Source of the DNA: Trebouxia sp. TZW2008 | Taxonomy: Eukaryota; Chlorophyta; Trebouxiophyceae; Trebouxiales; Trebouxiaceae | DNA length: 64,000 nucleotides | Direction of reading: 5' to 3' | Assembly: GCA_002118135.1 (NCBI GenBank) | Contig: BDIU01000216.1 | Span: forward strand, 62,166-126,165 | Shown here: piece after piece, positions 25,395 to 36,700 of the stretch | Numbering within the stretch: position 1 is the first letter of the stretch | Layout: every line of letters begins with the position of its first letter | The notes under the pieces: generated by a model | Seen by the model: the letters and a program-made list of their open reading frames with translations, nothing else | What the model was told of the DNA's origin: nothing | Databases searched by the model: none | Made by a program: the position numbers and the translations under genes

Positions 25395-28300
25395 TCAGAC
25401 AGGCAGACCAACTTTTGTGGTACCACTCAACTTCAAGAGCTGCACGGTGGCTGCACCACATGCCTTGCCAGATCTAGTCCAGTTTCTGCCAGGCAAGTTC
25501 GCTGAATCTGAAACATTTCCGTGACTGACAGCTGTTTGAGCCTCTGTACTGCAACTCATGGCTCTGTCATTCTTTTTCTTGGATGATGGGTCCTGTGACA
25601 ACTCCATCAGGCTATCATCAGAGGGACCATGTGACATTGCTTGGGAGGTGTTAGCCAAGTTCTCAGGCATTGTCGCTGCTGCAAGATTGGGATGTGATGC
25701 CGGCCTTGCGCCGCCAGAAGGCTGTAAGACTGTAGCCTGGATGCGGCTGTTCAAGCTACTCAGATCGCTGTCCATACCAACACCCTGCATTGGACAAATA
25801 CGCTTCAGGTCTCTGCAGTGCTGGCCAGCGCTTTGAATGACGTACTGATGGATTGATTTGACACCTGTGGCCCCGCGATGACGAGGTACTGATAATGTAT
25901 GGGCAAGGCTTTTGCTAAACGGGGCAACATAGAGTCAGCCTTGAATGAAGGAAAGAGCGAGTGCAGTGAGGGACAAGTCAGTGAGCTAATGAGTATGTGA
26001 GCAAGCATGTGAGCAAGTGAGGAGTCAGTGGGCGAGTGGTTGGGTAGGTGAAAGAGTGAGTGGGTGAGTGAGTGAACAGGTGAGGGAACAAGTGAGTGAG
26101 TGAGTGAGTGAGTGAGTGAGTGAGTGAGTGAGTGAGTGAGTGAGTGAGTGAGTGAGTGAGTGAGTGAGTGAGTGAGAGAGTGAGTGAGTGAGAGAGTGAG
26201 AGAGAGCGAGCAGGCGAGCGATCAAGTGAGAGTAAGGGAGAGCGAGGTAGCGAGCAAGTGAGTGGCAGATTGAGTGGGTGGATGAGCAGGTAGAACCCAC
26301 CAGCACAATTGCCATCCCAGCCACCTATGAAATCTGTCAAAGCAAGCAGACTCGCCTCACCTTCAGCATGGCAAAAGGCAACACTGTGCCCAACGTCCCG
26401 GTCGTCTGCTTCTTGCTTGACTGCTGCAGCGGCCTGGCCTGCCCTGCAGTTGCCTTCTGACCGTTGCCTGGCCCTATCAATGACTCATGCTGTGACACAT
26501 GCTGTGAAGCCTGAGCATGACCTGGCTGAGTAGCCCGGCCCTGTCTCTCACTTGGTGCTGCTCCATATTTTGGCGGCTTTGCAGCAGCACCAGCTGGGTT
26601 TTGAGACTGGCTGAGTGCTGTGCCTGCCTGCTGAGGAAGTCTGGAACCAGAGGGCATACTGTGGCTGTAATCCTTCTGGGACTGTGAGTTGGTGTCCGTA
26701 CAGAGCTGGTCTGCAGCGGCAGGATGCTCTCTGCTGTCTTGGCTCTGTCTGTGCTGCTGTGCAAAGCTGCCTCCACTGCTGATGAAGCGCATCAATGCAT
26801 TGTGCTTTGAGGCAGTGCTTGGGTCCAAGTGGGCTGAAGCGCTTGGCATGGGTTGCTGACTTGACTGCATGCCTGCGGGCATCATGCCCATGCCCATGTC
26901 ATAGCGCTGATGCTGTGCAGCTGGGCTGTCTGTCCAGGCGAAGGTGGGTCTCTGGGCTACCACAGGGGCAGAGCGGGGAAAGCCCTGAGGGGTGAGCTGT
27001 CCAGCAGCTTCTGTGAGAAGCTCGCTCCAAGAGGGAACTGCCAAACCCTGCACTGGATCAGCTGGCAGATCATCTTGCATCCAGCCGAGATAATCCTGCA
27101 GCCCTGGCAAATCATCCTGGATCTGGATCCGTTCTGGGCTAAACCCTAAGGCATCTGATGGGTCTGTCAGAAGATCCACCTCCTGAAATGCTCTTGCGAG
27201 ACCTGACGCACTATTTATTCCCTTGTCATGCTGATCACATGCTGAGACGCTGCTGCTCGTGTGCTTAGACTGAGCAGACATTCCAGCATGACTGACACCT
27301 CCAGCTGCATCTTCAGCTGCGCTGTGGATTGCAGGCCTCCTCATAGTGCCTGTATGTTCGCATCTTAAATTTGCGACATGTTCACATCTTGTGACTACAA
27401 TATGTTGAAGCTGTTTGCATTGCAGAAGCTCAGGACAGGCACTGCAGGAAAAACAGAACAGCAGAAGCAGTATATGCTGGCACCGTCATTCATTTGGAGT
27501 GCGAACTCACATGGGGAGGGACCAGCAGATGTGCCATAGCAACTGCACAATTATACACTAATGCAGGGAATCACTGCAGCAACCGCAAGTATGCATGCAA
27601 TCAGTACCTCAGCACTTACTTACACTCTTATGTCTGTGGCAAGAGTGCACAGGAAGGGACTGTCACCTGTAGATGTTGCAGCTTGGCTAGGCTCTGAAGT
27701 GGCTGGCAAGTCTGCTGAATGTCGCCTGACTTGCTCACCTGCATCCAGGTGATTGCCACTATGAGTGCAGACTGGTTATTGGACTGCAGCAGTGTCAAAC
27801 ATGATGATCCTTGCCGCCCCAGGCATGAGTTGCTAAGCGCTTGATGCCTGCCAGATGCATTGACAGTCTCCAGCTTACTGGCTGCATGCACTTGGAACAT
27901 CTGAATGGGCATAATACTTGCTGAAGGCATGTCAAACGCATTACAGCTCTGACGCATAGAGGACATAGTTTCATGCACGGAGAGTGCTACCGCCACACAC
28001 CTGTTGCGCTAATCTTCTTGCTGGCAGGACCGTCTGACGCCTCAGTGTTGCCTGCCAGCAGTGCAGCCTGCTTGCGCTTCAGTCCAAGCCTGTGTGATGT
28101 TCTTGGCTGCTGAATACTTGCAGCGCCAGCTTGAGAGGCGCTTGCTGATGAGGTAGCGCTAGCTGACTGCAATGACCCTGACTGGTCTGACGCTGAGTCA
28201 TGGTTACATGGCTGGGCTGTTGCTACACGTCTGGAAGGATGCCGATTGCCATGAGTGGCAGCAGCAGTACCCATGTGAGGATTCTGCCTCACAGTGCCCT

Positions 28301-29875
28301 GCTGCATAGGGCCTTGTGTCACACCCCTGCCCTGTTGCAAAGAGCTGTGAGGCACAGCCTTGCCCTGACGCAAAGGGCCATGTGGCATGGCCCTGCCCTG
28401 TTGCACAGGCCCATGTGATGCAGCCCAAGAAGGGCCTTGCGGCACAGCCCTGCTCTGCTGCACGCCACGATGACTGGGCATGATCAGCTGAGGGCTTTGC
28501 ATCTGGACCTCATCTGGACTGTGACAGGTAGGGCTAGTGAGCTGAAGGCTACGCTGAGCACCCCAGGCCTGCTCTTGGCGTTGCTGAGCAGCCATTGCCT
28601 GCAGAACAGCCCTTGCCTGTTCAGGTCCCTGCCTGCTGCCTGAGAGCATCTGAGGGGAGCCAGAATCAAAATGGCTGTTCTGCAAGCGCTGAGGGTTGCC
28701 AGCATATGCAGCTTGAGCAGCGGCATCAAACTCAAATGGTGACTGGTGGGTGTCATAAATTTGCCTGCCAGTGCCTGAAACCCCAGCATCTGGTCTGAAG
28801 TGATGCTGATTGAGCTGAGCGGGGTGTGCTGATCTCATGTGCTGATGGGTTTGCCTCCAGTCAGTCCGTGGTGTTTGAGCGTTGCAATGCACACCCTCAT
28901 CTGCATTTGCAGACCTGTCAACTTGGCGCTGAGCAGGCTCAGGCTCATGCCATCCATTGCCCTTCCAACAGCCAGCTTTTGAGTGAATGGGAAGCAAAGC
29001 AGGCCTGCTCTGCCAGCGAGGCTGCAACTCACGCTGTCCAATCCTGTCATGCTGTGCTTTGGCAGATGGGTCTGCCGAGGTTGCAGGCATTGTAGCAGCA
29101 CTCTTGCTGCTGTTGTGCCCTGCACCATGGTTGCTTTGTAGGCTGTCAGGGTTTCTGCTGCCTGCAAAGTGAGAGCCCCTTGGTGCTGACTGTGCAAAGT
29201 GTGCTGCTGCCCGGGGGTGTGACTGGCGTTGGACTGCCTGGCCGCTGCACGCTTTGTCCTTCAGCAGCTGCGCCAGATAGGCTATCTGTTGCTGCTGCAC
29301 CACCTCAAGCTCACAACCTGTGGGGAAACACATATAATATGAAGCAACATAGAGGTACTAGGATGCAGAGAATGCAAGATTGCAGGTCAAAGGACTAGGG
29401 GATCATTGAATTTGTGTGTAAACATAGCAGATTCGTTTTGAGCCTTTGGGTGTCAAGTGATGAGGTGCGATGATCTTGAAAAGCCAAGGGCTGTGACAGC
29501 AGCTGCTGCAGTGTTACAGACAGGTGAGGCTGCTTACCATTTGGTGTCTCAGTTGAGTCTGCTTTTGTGATCAATGGAAAGATGCTTGTATGCCTCCACA
29601 GCTCCTGAAGGTCCTCCTCAGTGAGCTCTCTGAAGCAGCAATACTGTGTCAGCAGAGCAACAGCAGTGCAGTATTTGGCAGCCAACAACAGCTTACCCCA
29701 GCCAATTTGCCCTGGCGTCTGCTTCCGTCTGCTCTGAACGGCCTGCACGCTGCTTGCTCGCGGAATGGCCTGCAGCTGCAAGCAATCAGGGTGAGCCGGC
29801 AGCAAGCTTATAGTAGCAGCCTGACGAAGGTCAGTCGAGTGTTACTTTCTGACAAACGGGATGTCCGTGCGCCAT
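25395..29875 (-). CDS. Unrecognised large Gln/Ser-rich, mostly disordered protein
   Basis: Seven exons join in phase: 29875-29846, 29769-29697, 29627-29538, 29317-28001, 27738-27667, 27349-26361 and 25784-25395, about 986 residues. The N-terminal part contains a compact charged segment (ELTEEDLQELWRHTSIFPLI). A Gln-rich helix-prone stretch follows (LEVVQQQQIAYLAQLLKDK). The body is low-complexity with Gln-Gly-Pro, Ser and His runs, including VPQGPSWAASHGPVQQGRA-type tandem phrases. Acidic patches occur around DDLPGLQDYLGWMQDDLP. Basic clusters (GLKRKQAALLAG, SSKKKNDRA) may target the nucleus. The composition resembles transcriptional or RNA regulators, but that is inference. The first exon is only ten codons with a weak GTAACA donor, so the start is tentative. 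Exon 2 could begin six bases earlier. Confidence 0.7.
25976..26290. repeat. (GTGA)n microsatellite in an intron
   Basis: Near-perfect GAGT units at 26090-26190 are flanked by degenerate versions. The tract sits in the last intron of the Gln/Ser-rich gene. Long frames through it (THSLTHSL, SLTHS) are repeat artefacts. Confidence 0.95.
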
Positions 29876-30836
29876 CAAAAAGCGCTCGAGATGCCTTAGT
29901 CACTGGAGCTGCACCGCAATCTGAGCCTGCAGTCCCCAGTCGACTGCTGCTGAGGTCACGTATTGTGCTTCACTGATCAGCACGTGCCAATGGTGCCGTC
30001 GTCTGATGCGCAGACTGTGAGCACAATTTGCGAAAGGTGACAAAGTCTCCGATGCTTGAGCATAGAAGCATACCTGCGGTAGTTGGCGTAGCAAAGCTTT
30101 CAGGTGGACCATATCTGTACATCAAGCCTGCCACACTTATGTGCGGCGTGCCTCAGAACCGATGTCTGTCCGCAGATACATTTAACTGCCACTCTCCCGT
30201 GCCAGCCTGCTGGCAGGTGACGCAAAGTACGGGTGACTGAGTCTGCGCCGTGAGCAATTGGTGCTGCAGTTGACACCACAATGATCCCTTGAAAATTTCC
30301 GCGGTATTCAGTTAGTAATCGAAGCCGCAACAGAAGGCAGGTGAATCTTGTTGTTCAGTGCCCCAGTTGCTGGTGCTTGTGCTTGACAGCTGCGCTTGCG
30401 GCAAGCCTCCTGCACAGCTTGTGCTCAGCAAGAAGCAGCTCAGAACAGGCGCATGCAGCCATGACACCTTTCGACCAAATTTACCCGCTTTGCAGATCCC
30501 AAAAAATGGCATTTCTGGCTGATCATGGGCATACTACTGGTATCAAAATTTCCAAGGCTGCCATCTACATGTGCATCAGGCACGTGCAGATGACGAATCT
30601 CCTTTTCACGTGCGTTGCTGGATGCATGAACGGGCAGTGGGTCACAAAACTAGCTAGGAAGGACACGTCTGTAGCGATGGGTTGGAGCACAAGCCATGGC
30701 CATGACGTTGAGCGCTAGTTGAATGCGTCAACATCTGGCGTGTTGCAAGAAGTTTGTAGTGTCACTAAGTGCTCTGTTGGTGCTTGGAGACAGTCTATGT
30801 CAGTGCATGTCGAGTCCATAACCAGAACATTGCAAA
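29876..30836. other. Intergenic region upstream of the Gln/Ser-rich gene
   Basis: Spacer between the start of the Gln/Ser-rich gene and the MITE beside the RPL7 3' end. It presumably includes the promoter of the former. No gene recognised. Confidence 0.5.
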
Positions 30837-31014
30837 TACAGTAATCTCTCTTTGTAACGACTGCTTTGGTTACCAAGAAACTTGTCCTTACATTGAATTG
30901 TCCTTACGCAGAGGGACCAGCTCAGTCAGAATGCAGTGATTGGTTCCCAATGGCATTGTCCTTGCATCGAGATTGTCCTTACATCGAGTGTCCTTACAAA
31001 GAGAGTTTACTGTA
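30837..31014. mobile_element. MITE of the 178-bp TA-flanked family, copy B
   Basis: A 178-bp element lies about 120 bp past the RPL7 stop codon. Left end TACAGTAATCTCTCTTTG; right end, reverse-complemented, TACAGTAAACTCTCTTTG. The inverted repeats match over about 25 bp with two differences. The interior repeats tgtaaggaca and gcaaggacaa words in both orientations, so the single strand could fold on itself. TA at both borders fits a TA target-site duplication. No coding capacity. Confidence 0.85.
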
Positions 31015-31134
31015 GCATCATTCTTTACAATTGCCATCCAGCTAATCAAGGCCAGTGCTAAGCATACACACTACCGCATGGACAGCAAGGATCTCAGCAA
31101 CAACACCAATGATGCAGCCTGTGACAACTGCCAC

Positions 31135-33467
31135 TTAGTTCATGCGCTGGACCAAGTTGTTGATGAAGTGCTCTCTGTTGCCATGGTGACCGCCCTCAAT
31201 GTAATGCAGTCTCTTCTTGTCCATACCTCCCTGCACAATGACACAAGACAGTGAGGTTCAAATGAACACCATCGTCTCTTGCGTGATCCGCGTACGATTG
31301 CACAAGAAACCACGCACGAGCTGTGCAATAGACACAAACAGACGAGGTCAAGGCAAATTCAAATGGATACTCAGGCATGATAGCACATGCAAGACCACTA
31401 TGAGGAGGCACAATCTGACAACAGACTTTCCAGAGCCAGCATTTGTCGAGCCTTCTGCAAAATGCAGCCATGTGAGGATGCCCAAGAGTTCTGAACACAT
31501 GACATGCACAATACCTGCTTTTGAGCAGCAAGCAATTGTGAAATTGCATCATCTTGCTGCTCAGATGAAGTGAATAACCAATGTCTTGGTTGGCTTGACA
31601 GACACGATTGAGCCCGCAAGCTACAAGTGGCCTTGCTGACAAGCGTTTTGGCTTGATCATCCTGTGCAGTGCCTTGCGCAAACAATCAAATGCCCAACAA
31701 TCAAGACCCCAGACTGTCACTCCAAATAGACAAAACCCCTGGAGTGAGTCGACTCACCCTTGCTGCTGACAGCTTGAATGGCCACAAGAAATTGGAGGCC
31801 TGCTTGAAGGCTGGACCTACGGTGTAGATCTCGTGCACCAAGTCCTCAATGCAGATGATGTTGTGCTTGCCCAAAGCCTGCAGACAAAATTCATGCATTT
31901 CAACGCCTGCTACAGCCTTACTGTAGAAAACGCTAAACAAACCGTGCTGTATGACAAACGCCACAGGCACTCCAAATCTTGTGGCAACAACAGACTGTCG
32001 ATGCAGATGACGTTGTGCTGCCCCCTTGTTGCAGCTCGTTTTTTGGAGTGCAATGCCTGCCACGGCCATTTTGCAGGGAGCAAGCTTTGACGCAAACTTT
32101 GTGACAAGCGCCACAGGCATTGGATGTTGGGGCAACAAAACACACAGTGCGCTGCTGCTGACACTTGACAAGCAGTGACAAGCACTCCAGCTTGCAGAAA
32201 GCACCAGCCAAAACTGTGCTTGATGACAACCACAACAGGGGCTGCTGAACTTGCTGCAGCAGATATGGCTTGCTGCTGCAATTGCCCAAAAGACATTGCG
32301 CAGAACACAAGCAGTTCTGTGGTGCAAAGCGTGACTTGCATGAGCTGGGGGGTACCTGCTCAATGGTGGAGTTGTCAGTCAAGGGAATACGGCTGTGGTC
32401 AACCTGCAGCATCACACTTGTGTTCATGCAAGATCTTGTGATGGGGCGCATTGAGGATATGTTGCAGATTGCATGTTAGGAGCCTGGCAGCAGCCATAGC
32501 TCAACTGACCTTGCCATAGCCTCTCTTGTAGATCAATTCCTTGACAGTCTTCAAGCTAGGGTATCCCCAGGCAATATAGGGCTCAACACGGCGCAGCATG
32601 TTGACAGTGGCCTTGTTGATCTGCAGCAGAGCAACAGCACATGTGAGTTATTGAAACATGGCATCAGCAAGAATGTCAGCATGGAAATGCACGATCACTG
32701 CAACAGTCTGGCATGATAGCACATGCATTGGGTGCAAGATAATCACCTTGATGAAGACACCATTGTGGATCTGCCTCAACCTCAGCAGCTGCAGGATCTT
32801 TCTTGTCTGCATTTGCAACACGGACGTCGGTCACTCTGTCAACTAGACCAGGAGCTGAATTGGCCAAAAAGCTGCTGGACATAGCGCGCATGTGGTTTGG
32901 CATGGCTGCTGTCAGACTGAAGTACCTTTGGGTGCATGTCGTTGATACCACGAATGCGCACAACAAAGGCCAGCTTTGCCTCGTCCTCAACATAGAAGCC
33001 ACCCTTCTTCTTTGCCTCACGCTTCAGGCGAATGAGGTCTTTCTCCTGCATAGTCAGAAATTGCCTTGAAACGCTTTGCAGCATTGTCTAAACGCTGGAC
33101 GCTGGACCTGCTGCGTCTCATGTCGTGCACTGAGTGTAGCTGATACATGGCACTGTTGGCTGCTCTGTCAAGAAGTTGCTAATAATTGGTGATATCACTG
33201 GTCCTGATGGTCTAACTCGTCCAAGTGCGGCACATACAGCTGTGCGTGTCAGGCGCGTGCTGGCTGTCTGTGATTTCTGCGGCTGCGTCGTCTGGTGCGC
33301 ACCTTGTTGCGGTACTCGTTGACATAGGACTCTGCACGCTTTAGGATGTCTTTCCTTGAGGCCCGAGACTTCTTCTGAGCGTCAGCAGCTGCTGCGCTCT
33401 TCTTGTTAGCCCACTCCTCATCCCTTTTCCTCTTTTTGAGGACGGTCTCGGGCACGTTTCCTGCCAT
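31135..33467 (-). CDS. RPL7: 60S ribosomal protein uL30 (RPL7)
   Basis: Complete in seven exons: 33467-33303, 33045-32926, 32806-32747, 32620-32510, 32403-32356, 31877-31758 and 31230-31135, 239 residues, the usual length of eukaryotic RPL7. All introns are phase 0. Family landmarks in order: basic N-terminus ([14 protein letters not shown]), [95 protein letters not shown], and a C-terminus ending [19 protein letters not shown]. The protein is a structural component of the large cytosolic ribosomal subunit. It shares a 297-bp upstream region with the divergent PRP19 gene. Intron 5 contains a decayed copy of the following exon. Confidence 0.97.
31940..32340 (-). repeat. Tandem intronic repeats in RPL7 including a decayed exon 6 copy
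   Basis: Around 32035-31990 the intron reads like the start of exon 6 ([10 protein letters not shown] becomes QHNVICIDS). Flanking segments (tgtggcgtttgtcat and tgtggcgcttgtcac) are themselves repeated about 150 bp apart. Confidence 0.7.
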
Positions 33468-33764
33468 ACTTTGGTTGTGTCGAACAACCGAAGAGGCAGA
33501 GTAGCCGCCGTGTGGAGATTTATTGCTCGGAGCGGTTTTCCATTTCTGTCAATCGGAAATGGCTGTGAAAAATTCAGGGCGTTTGCGACTGCACCCAATG
33601 AAGGCTCAAGCTACTGCGCAAGCGACGGGCGATCTTTTTGAGCAACGCGAATGCCTTCAGATCAGTGACTCGTTGAAGCTGCGCCTTGAAAGAAGTGATA
33701 GGGACTTGACCGAAAGCGACGGCAATCTACGCCAGATCAGTGCACACCTTTAGGTTGCGCTGCA
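33468..33764. promoter_or_regulatory. Short divergent upstream region of RPL7 and PRP19
   Basis: Only 297 bp separate the two initiation codons, so the promoters and both 5' leaders must be compact and probably overlap. No TATA box is obvious. Confidence 0.6.
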
Positions 33765-36700
33765 ATGTTCTGCGCAAGTAAGCTGGAGCGATATTTTTGC
33801 CAGTGGTTCTCAGCCCAAATATAAGCAGCGCGGGTGTCACAAGCGTTTCAAGTCATCAAACTCGGTCTGTGTTTGTAGTTTCGGGAACAGTGCCTGAAGA
33901 CCCAGTCGTGTCCACGAAGAGTGGTCATTTGTTCGAGCGGCGCTTGATAGAAAAGCACATTAAGGTTGCTCAAAGCACCTCATCTGCATGTGACGCTCAT
34001 CGTTCTCCTCTGACCATGTTTGTATCAACTGCATGTCCCACGTGCAGGACACTGGCAAAGACCCAGTCACTGGCGCTGAGGCGTCAGCCGATGAGCTTCT
34101 GGCAGTCAAGAACAATACAGTGAGCAGCTTGTACCTGTTTCAAATGCTGAGACCCCCTCCATGCGTATAGCCTCTGCCTGTCAAGCTTTGATCCTGTGCA
34201 GTTGAGATTAGCTTGGTGATAGGTTGCTGTTTGCCTTGCAGAACCTTAAGCCCAGGCCATCACCAGCAGCTAGCATACCTGGACTTCTGGGACTTTTGCA
34301 GAATGTAAGCTGCCATTTTGTGCTGTTATGGTAATGGCACACACAAGCAGAATCGCCCTCTTATTCTGCATGTGCTTCGGGACATGCATAGCACACATCT
34401 TGAGGAAGGCATGTGTAATTTTCATCAATGCTCAGCAATGCAGTCAGCTCCTTGGCAGTGAAGTAGAAATTTCTCCTGTCAAGACAAAGATCTGCCTGTG
34501 CAAAGTATGTGTCTTTATGCCTTCAGTTATCATCTGTGTCCATTAGTACATCTGGCAGGCACACAAACATACAAACTTGAGGGTAGTCAGTCCTCGCCAA
34601 CTGCCAGCAATCAAATAGTTGCCCTTGGCATGTTCTTGCCAACTGCCAGCAATCAAATACTTGCCCTTGGCATGTTCAGGAGTGAGATGCAATTATGCTT
34701 GACACACCCATGTGCATGCATTCAGTCTCAGTTAACTGTAGTCATTCAGATATCTGGCATGCATAGGAATGGGATGCTACCATGCTGGAAACACACACCC
34801 TCAGGCAGCACCTTCAGAAAACCCGCCAGGAGCTGAGTTACGCCTTGTACCAGCACGACGGTGCAGTGCGTGTCATAGCGAGGCTGAAGAAGGAAAGAGA
34901 TGAGGCAAGGGTTGCCCTTGAGGAGGCGGTTAGAGCCCCTGCACCTGCCCCTCAGCCCCAGGAGGTTGCGCCAGACATGGCAAATGGCAAGAGGGCAGCG
35001 GAAGATGGCACAGAGGGCGGTGGAAAGAGGGTCAGTCATCAATTGAGCTGTGCTATACAGTCCAAATCTAAGACAGGGGCACTTATGTGTCCGCACTTGA
35101 TGACACCTTCACCTTGTTGAGGTGCTCTGCAGCCTGTTGTCAGTTGCCATGTTTTAAAAATTGCGCAAGCAAGTTTGCAGCCAGAATCTGCTCAAATGCC
35201 CTGGTTTAACAACTGCAGCTCACGTGCTGATAATTGTTGTTCATTGCTACATGCAAGTATTAGAAGATGATGGAAACAGGGTTAGTCATCACCTGAGCTG
35301 CATGTCTTCACCCAGAGCACTTAAGCATGCCTCTGCCCTCACATTTTGTCTGCCATCATTATGGCCACCAAGTTTTGCATGAGGTTGTACACATCACGCA
35401 CCTGTGCTGAAATGCATAGCTAGTTATCACTATTGTTGTTACAGTTGTTGTCATCTGCTTCCAGGCCAAAGCAGGCCTCACTGATGACATCATTGAGAGT
35501 TTGACCAGCACTTGCACTCTGCACACTTATGCAACACTTTTACTGCTGGGCTTGAACCATGTCCGTCTGCAGGCCAAGGCAGGCATCACTGATGACATTA
35601 TTGAGGTGTTGACCAGCACCTCTGCAGAGCTGAGCAAGGGCCGCAGGAAACGGCCCATGCCCCCAGGCCTAGCTGCCCCAGCTACCATTGAGCAATTTGG
35701 CCTCCTCAGCAGTCACCCTGTGCACAAAACTTCTGAGGTCAGCAGATGCTTGCTGTGCTGAAGATATGATGCCATGTGTTAAGCTGTGCCTTTTGTGACA
35801 TGGTTGCAAAATTTTGTGTCCTTGATGCAGCTCAGAATCCTAGACCCCTTGATCTACATGAACTGGATTGCAAGTCTGCCTCCCAATGGCTGTGCAGTGC
35901 ACATCATTGAGCAGATACACCATGCATCCTTGGCGCCTCTTAACACAAAAGACCAACAGTCATGTTGTGACTGTACAGGGCGGCATAACAGCTATTGATC
36001 TGAGTCCAAAGAGCGACGACATAGTGGCCTCAGCTGGACGAGACCACACAGTCCAAATCTATGACAGGTGATTGATGTATGTCTGACTTGTTTACGCATC
36101 AGCCCTGTTAAGACTAAGCAGCAAACAAGAGGTCATTCAGTGTTCTTTGACTTGATAATATGGCGGCCTTTCTGGAATGTTGTGTAGCCATTGTTCACTG
36201 CGCCTCAGCTAGACTGGAACCTGCACATAAGTGTGCAACAATGCAACACTTGAGAATGTCACGTGATTAGACTTGATCACACTGCAAATTTGTTGAGATG
36301 CTATGCAAGCCACTGTTGACTGTGTTTCAGCTGCATCAGTTCCATTCTTTCTTGATGTTGACTAGCTTCTTGTTCACAGGGCGCAAAGCAGGAAGCTGAG
36401 CGAGCTGACAGGGCACACCAAGCGTGTGACAGACGCCAAGTTCCTGGGCCACCAGGATCTCATGGTCAGCACCTCAGCAGACAAGACCACACGGCTGTGG
36501 GCTCTTGATGAAGGCAACTACAAGTGCAAGGTGCGCATACATACATACTGATGGGTTGCACACAGTCACGCACAGGCACAAGTCCACTGTAAAAACAGCT
36601 GCAAGAGGATCTCATGGTCAGCACCTCAGCAGACAAGATTCACAGCTGTGGGCACTTGCTGAAGGCAACTACAAGTGCCAGGTGCGCATACATACATACT

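Noticed and set aside
25976..26340. Long minus-strand frames rich in THSL repeats
   Set aside because: They run through a (GTGA)n microsatellite inside an intron; the periodic sequence has no stops by construction.
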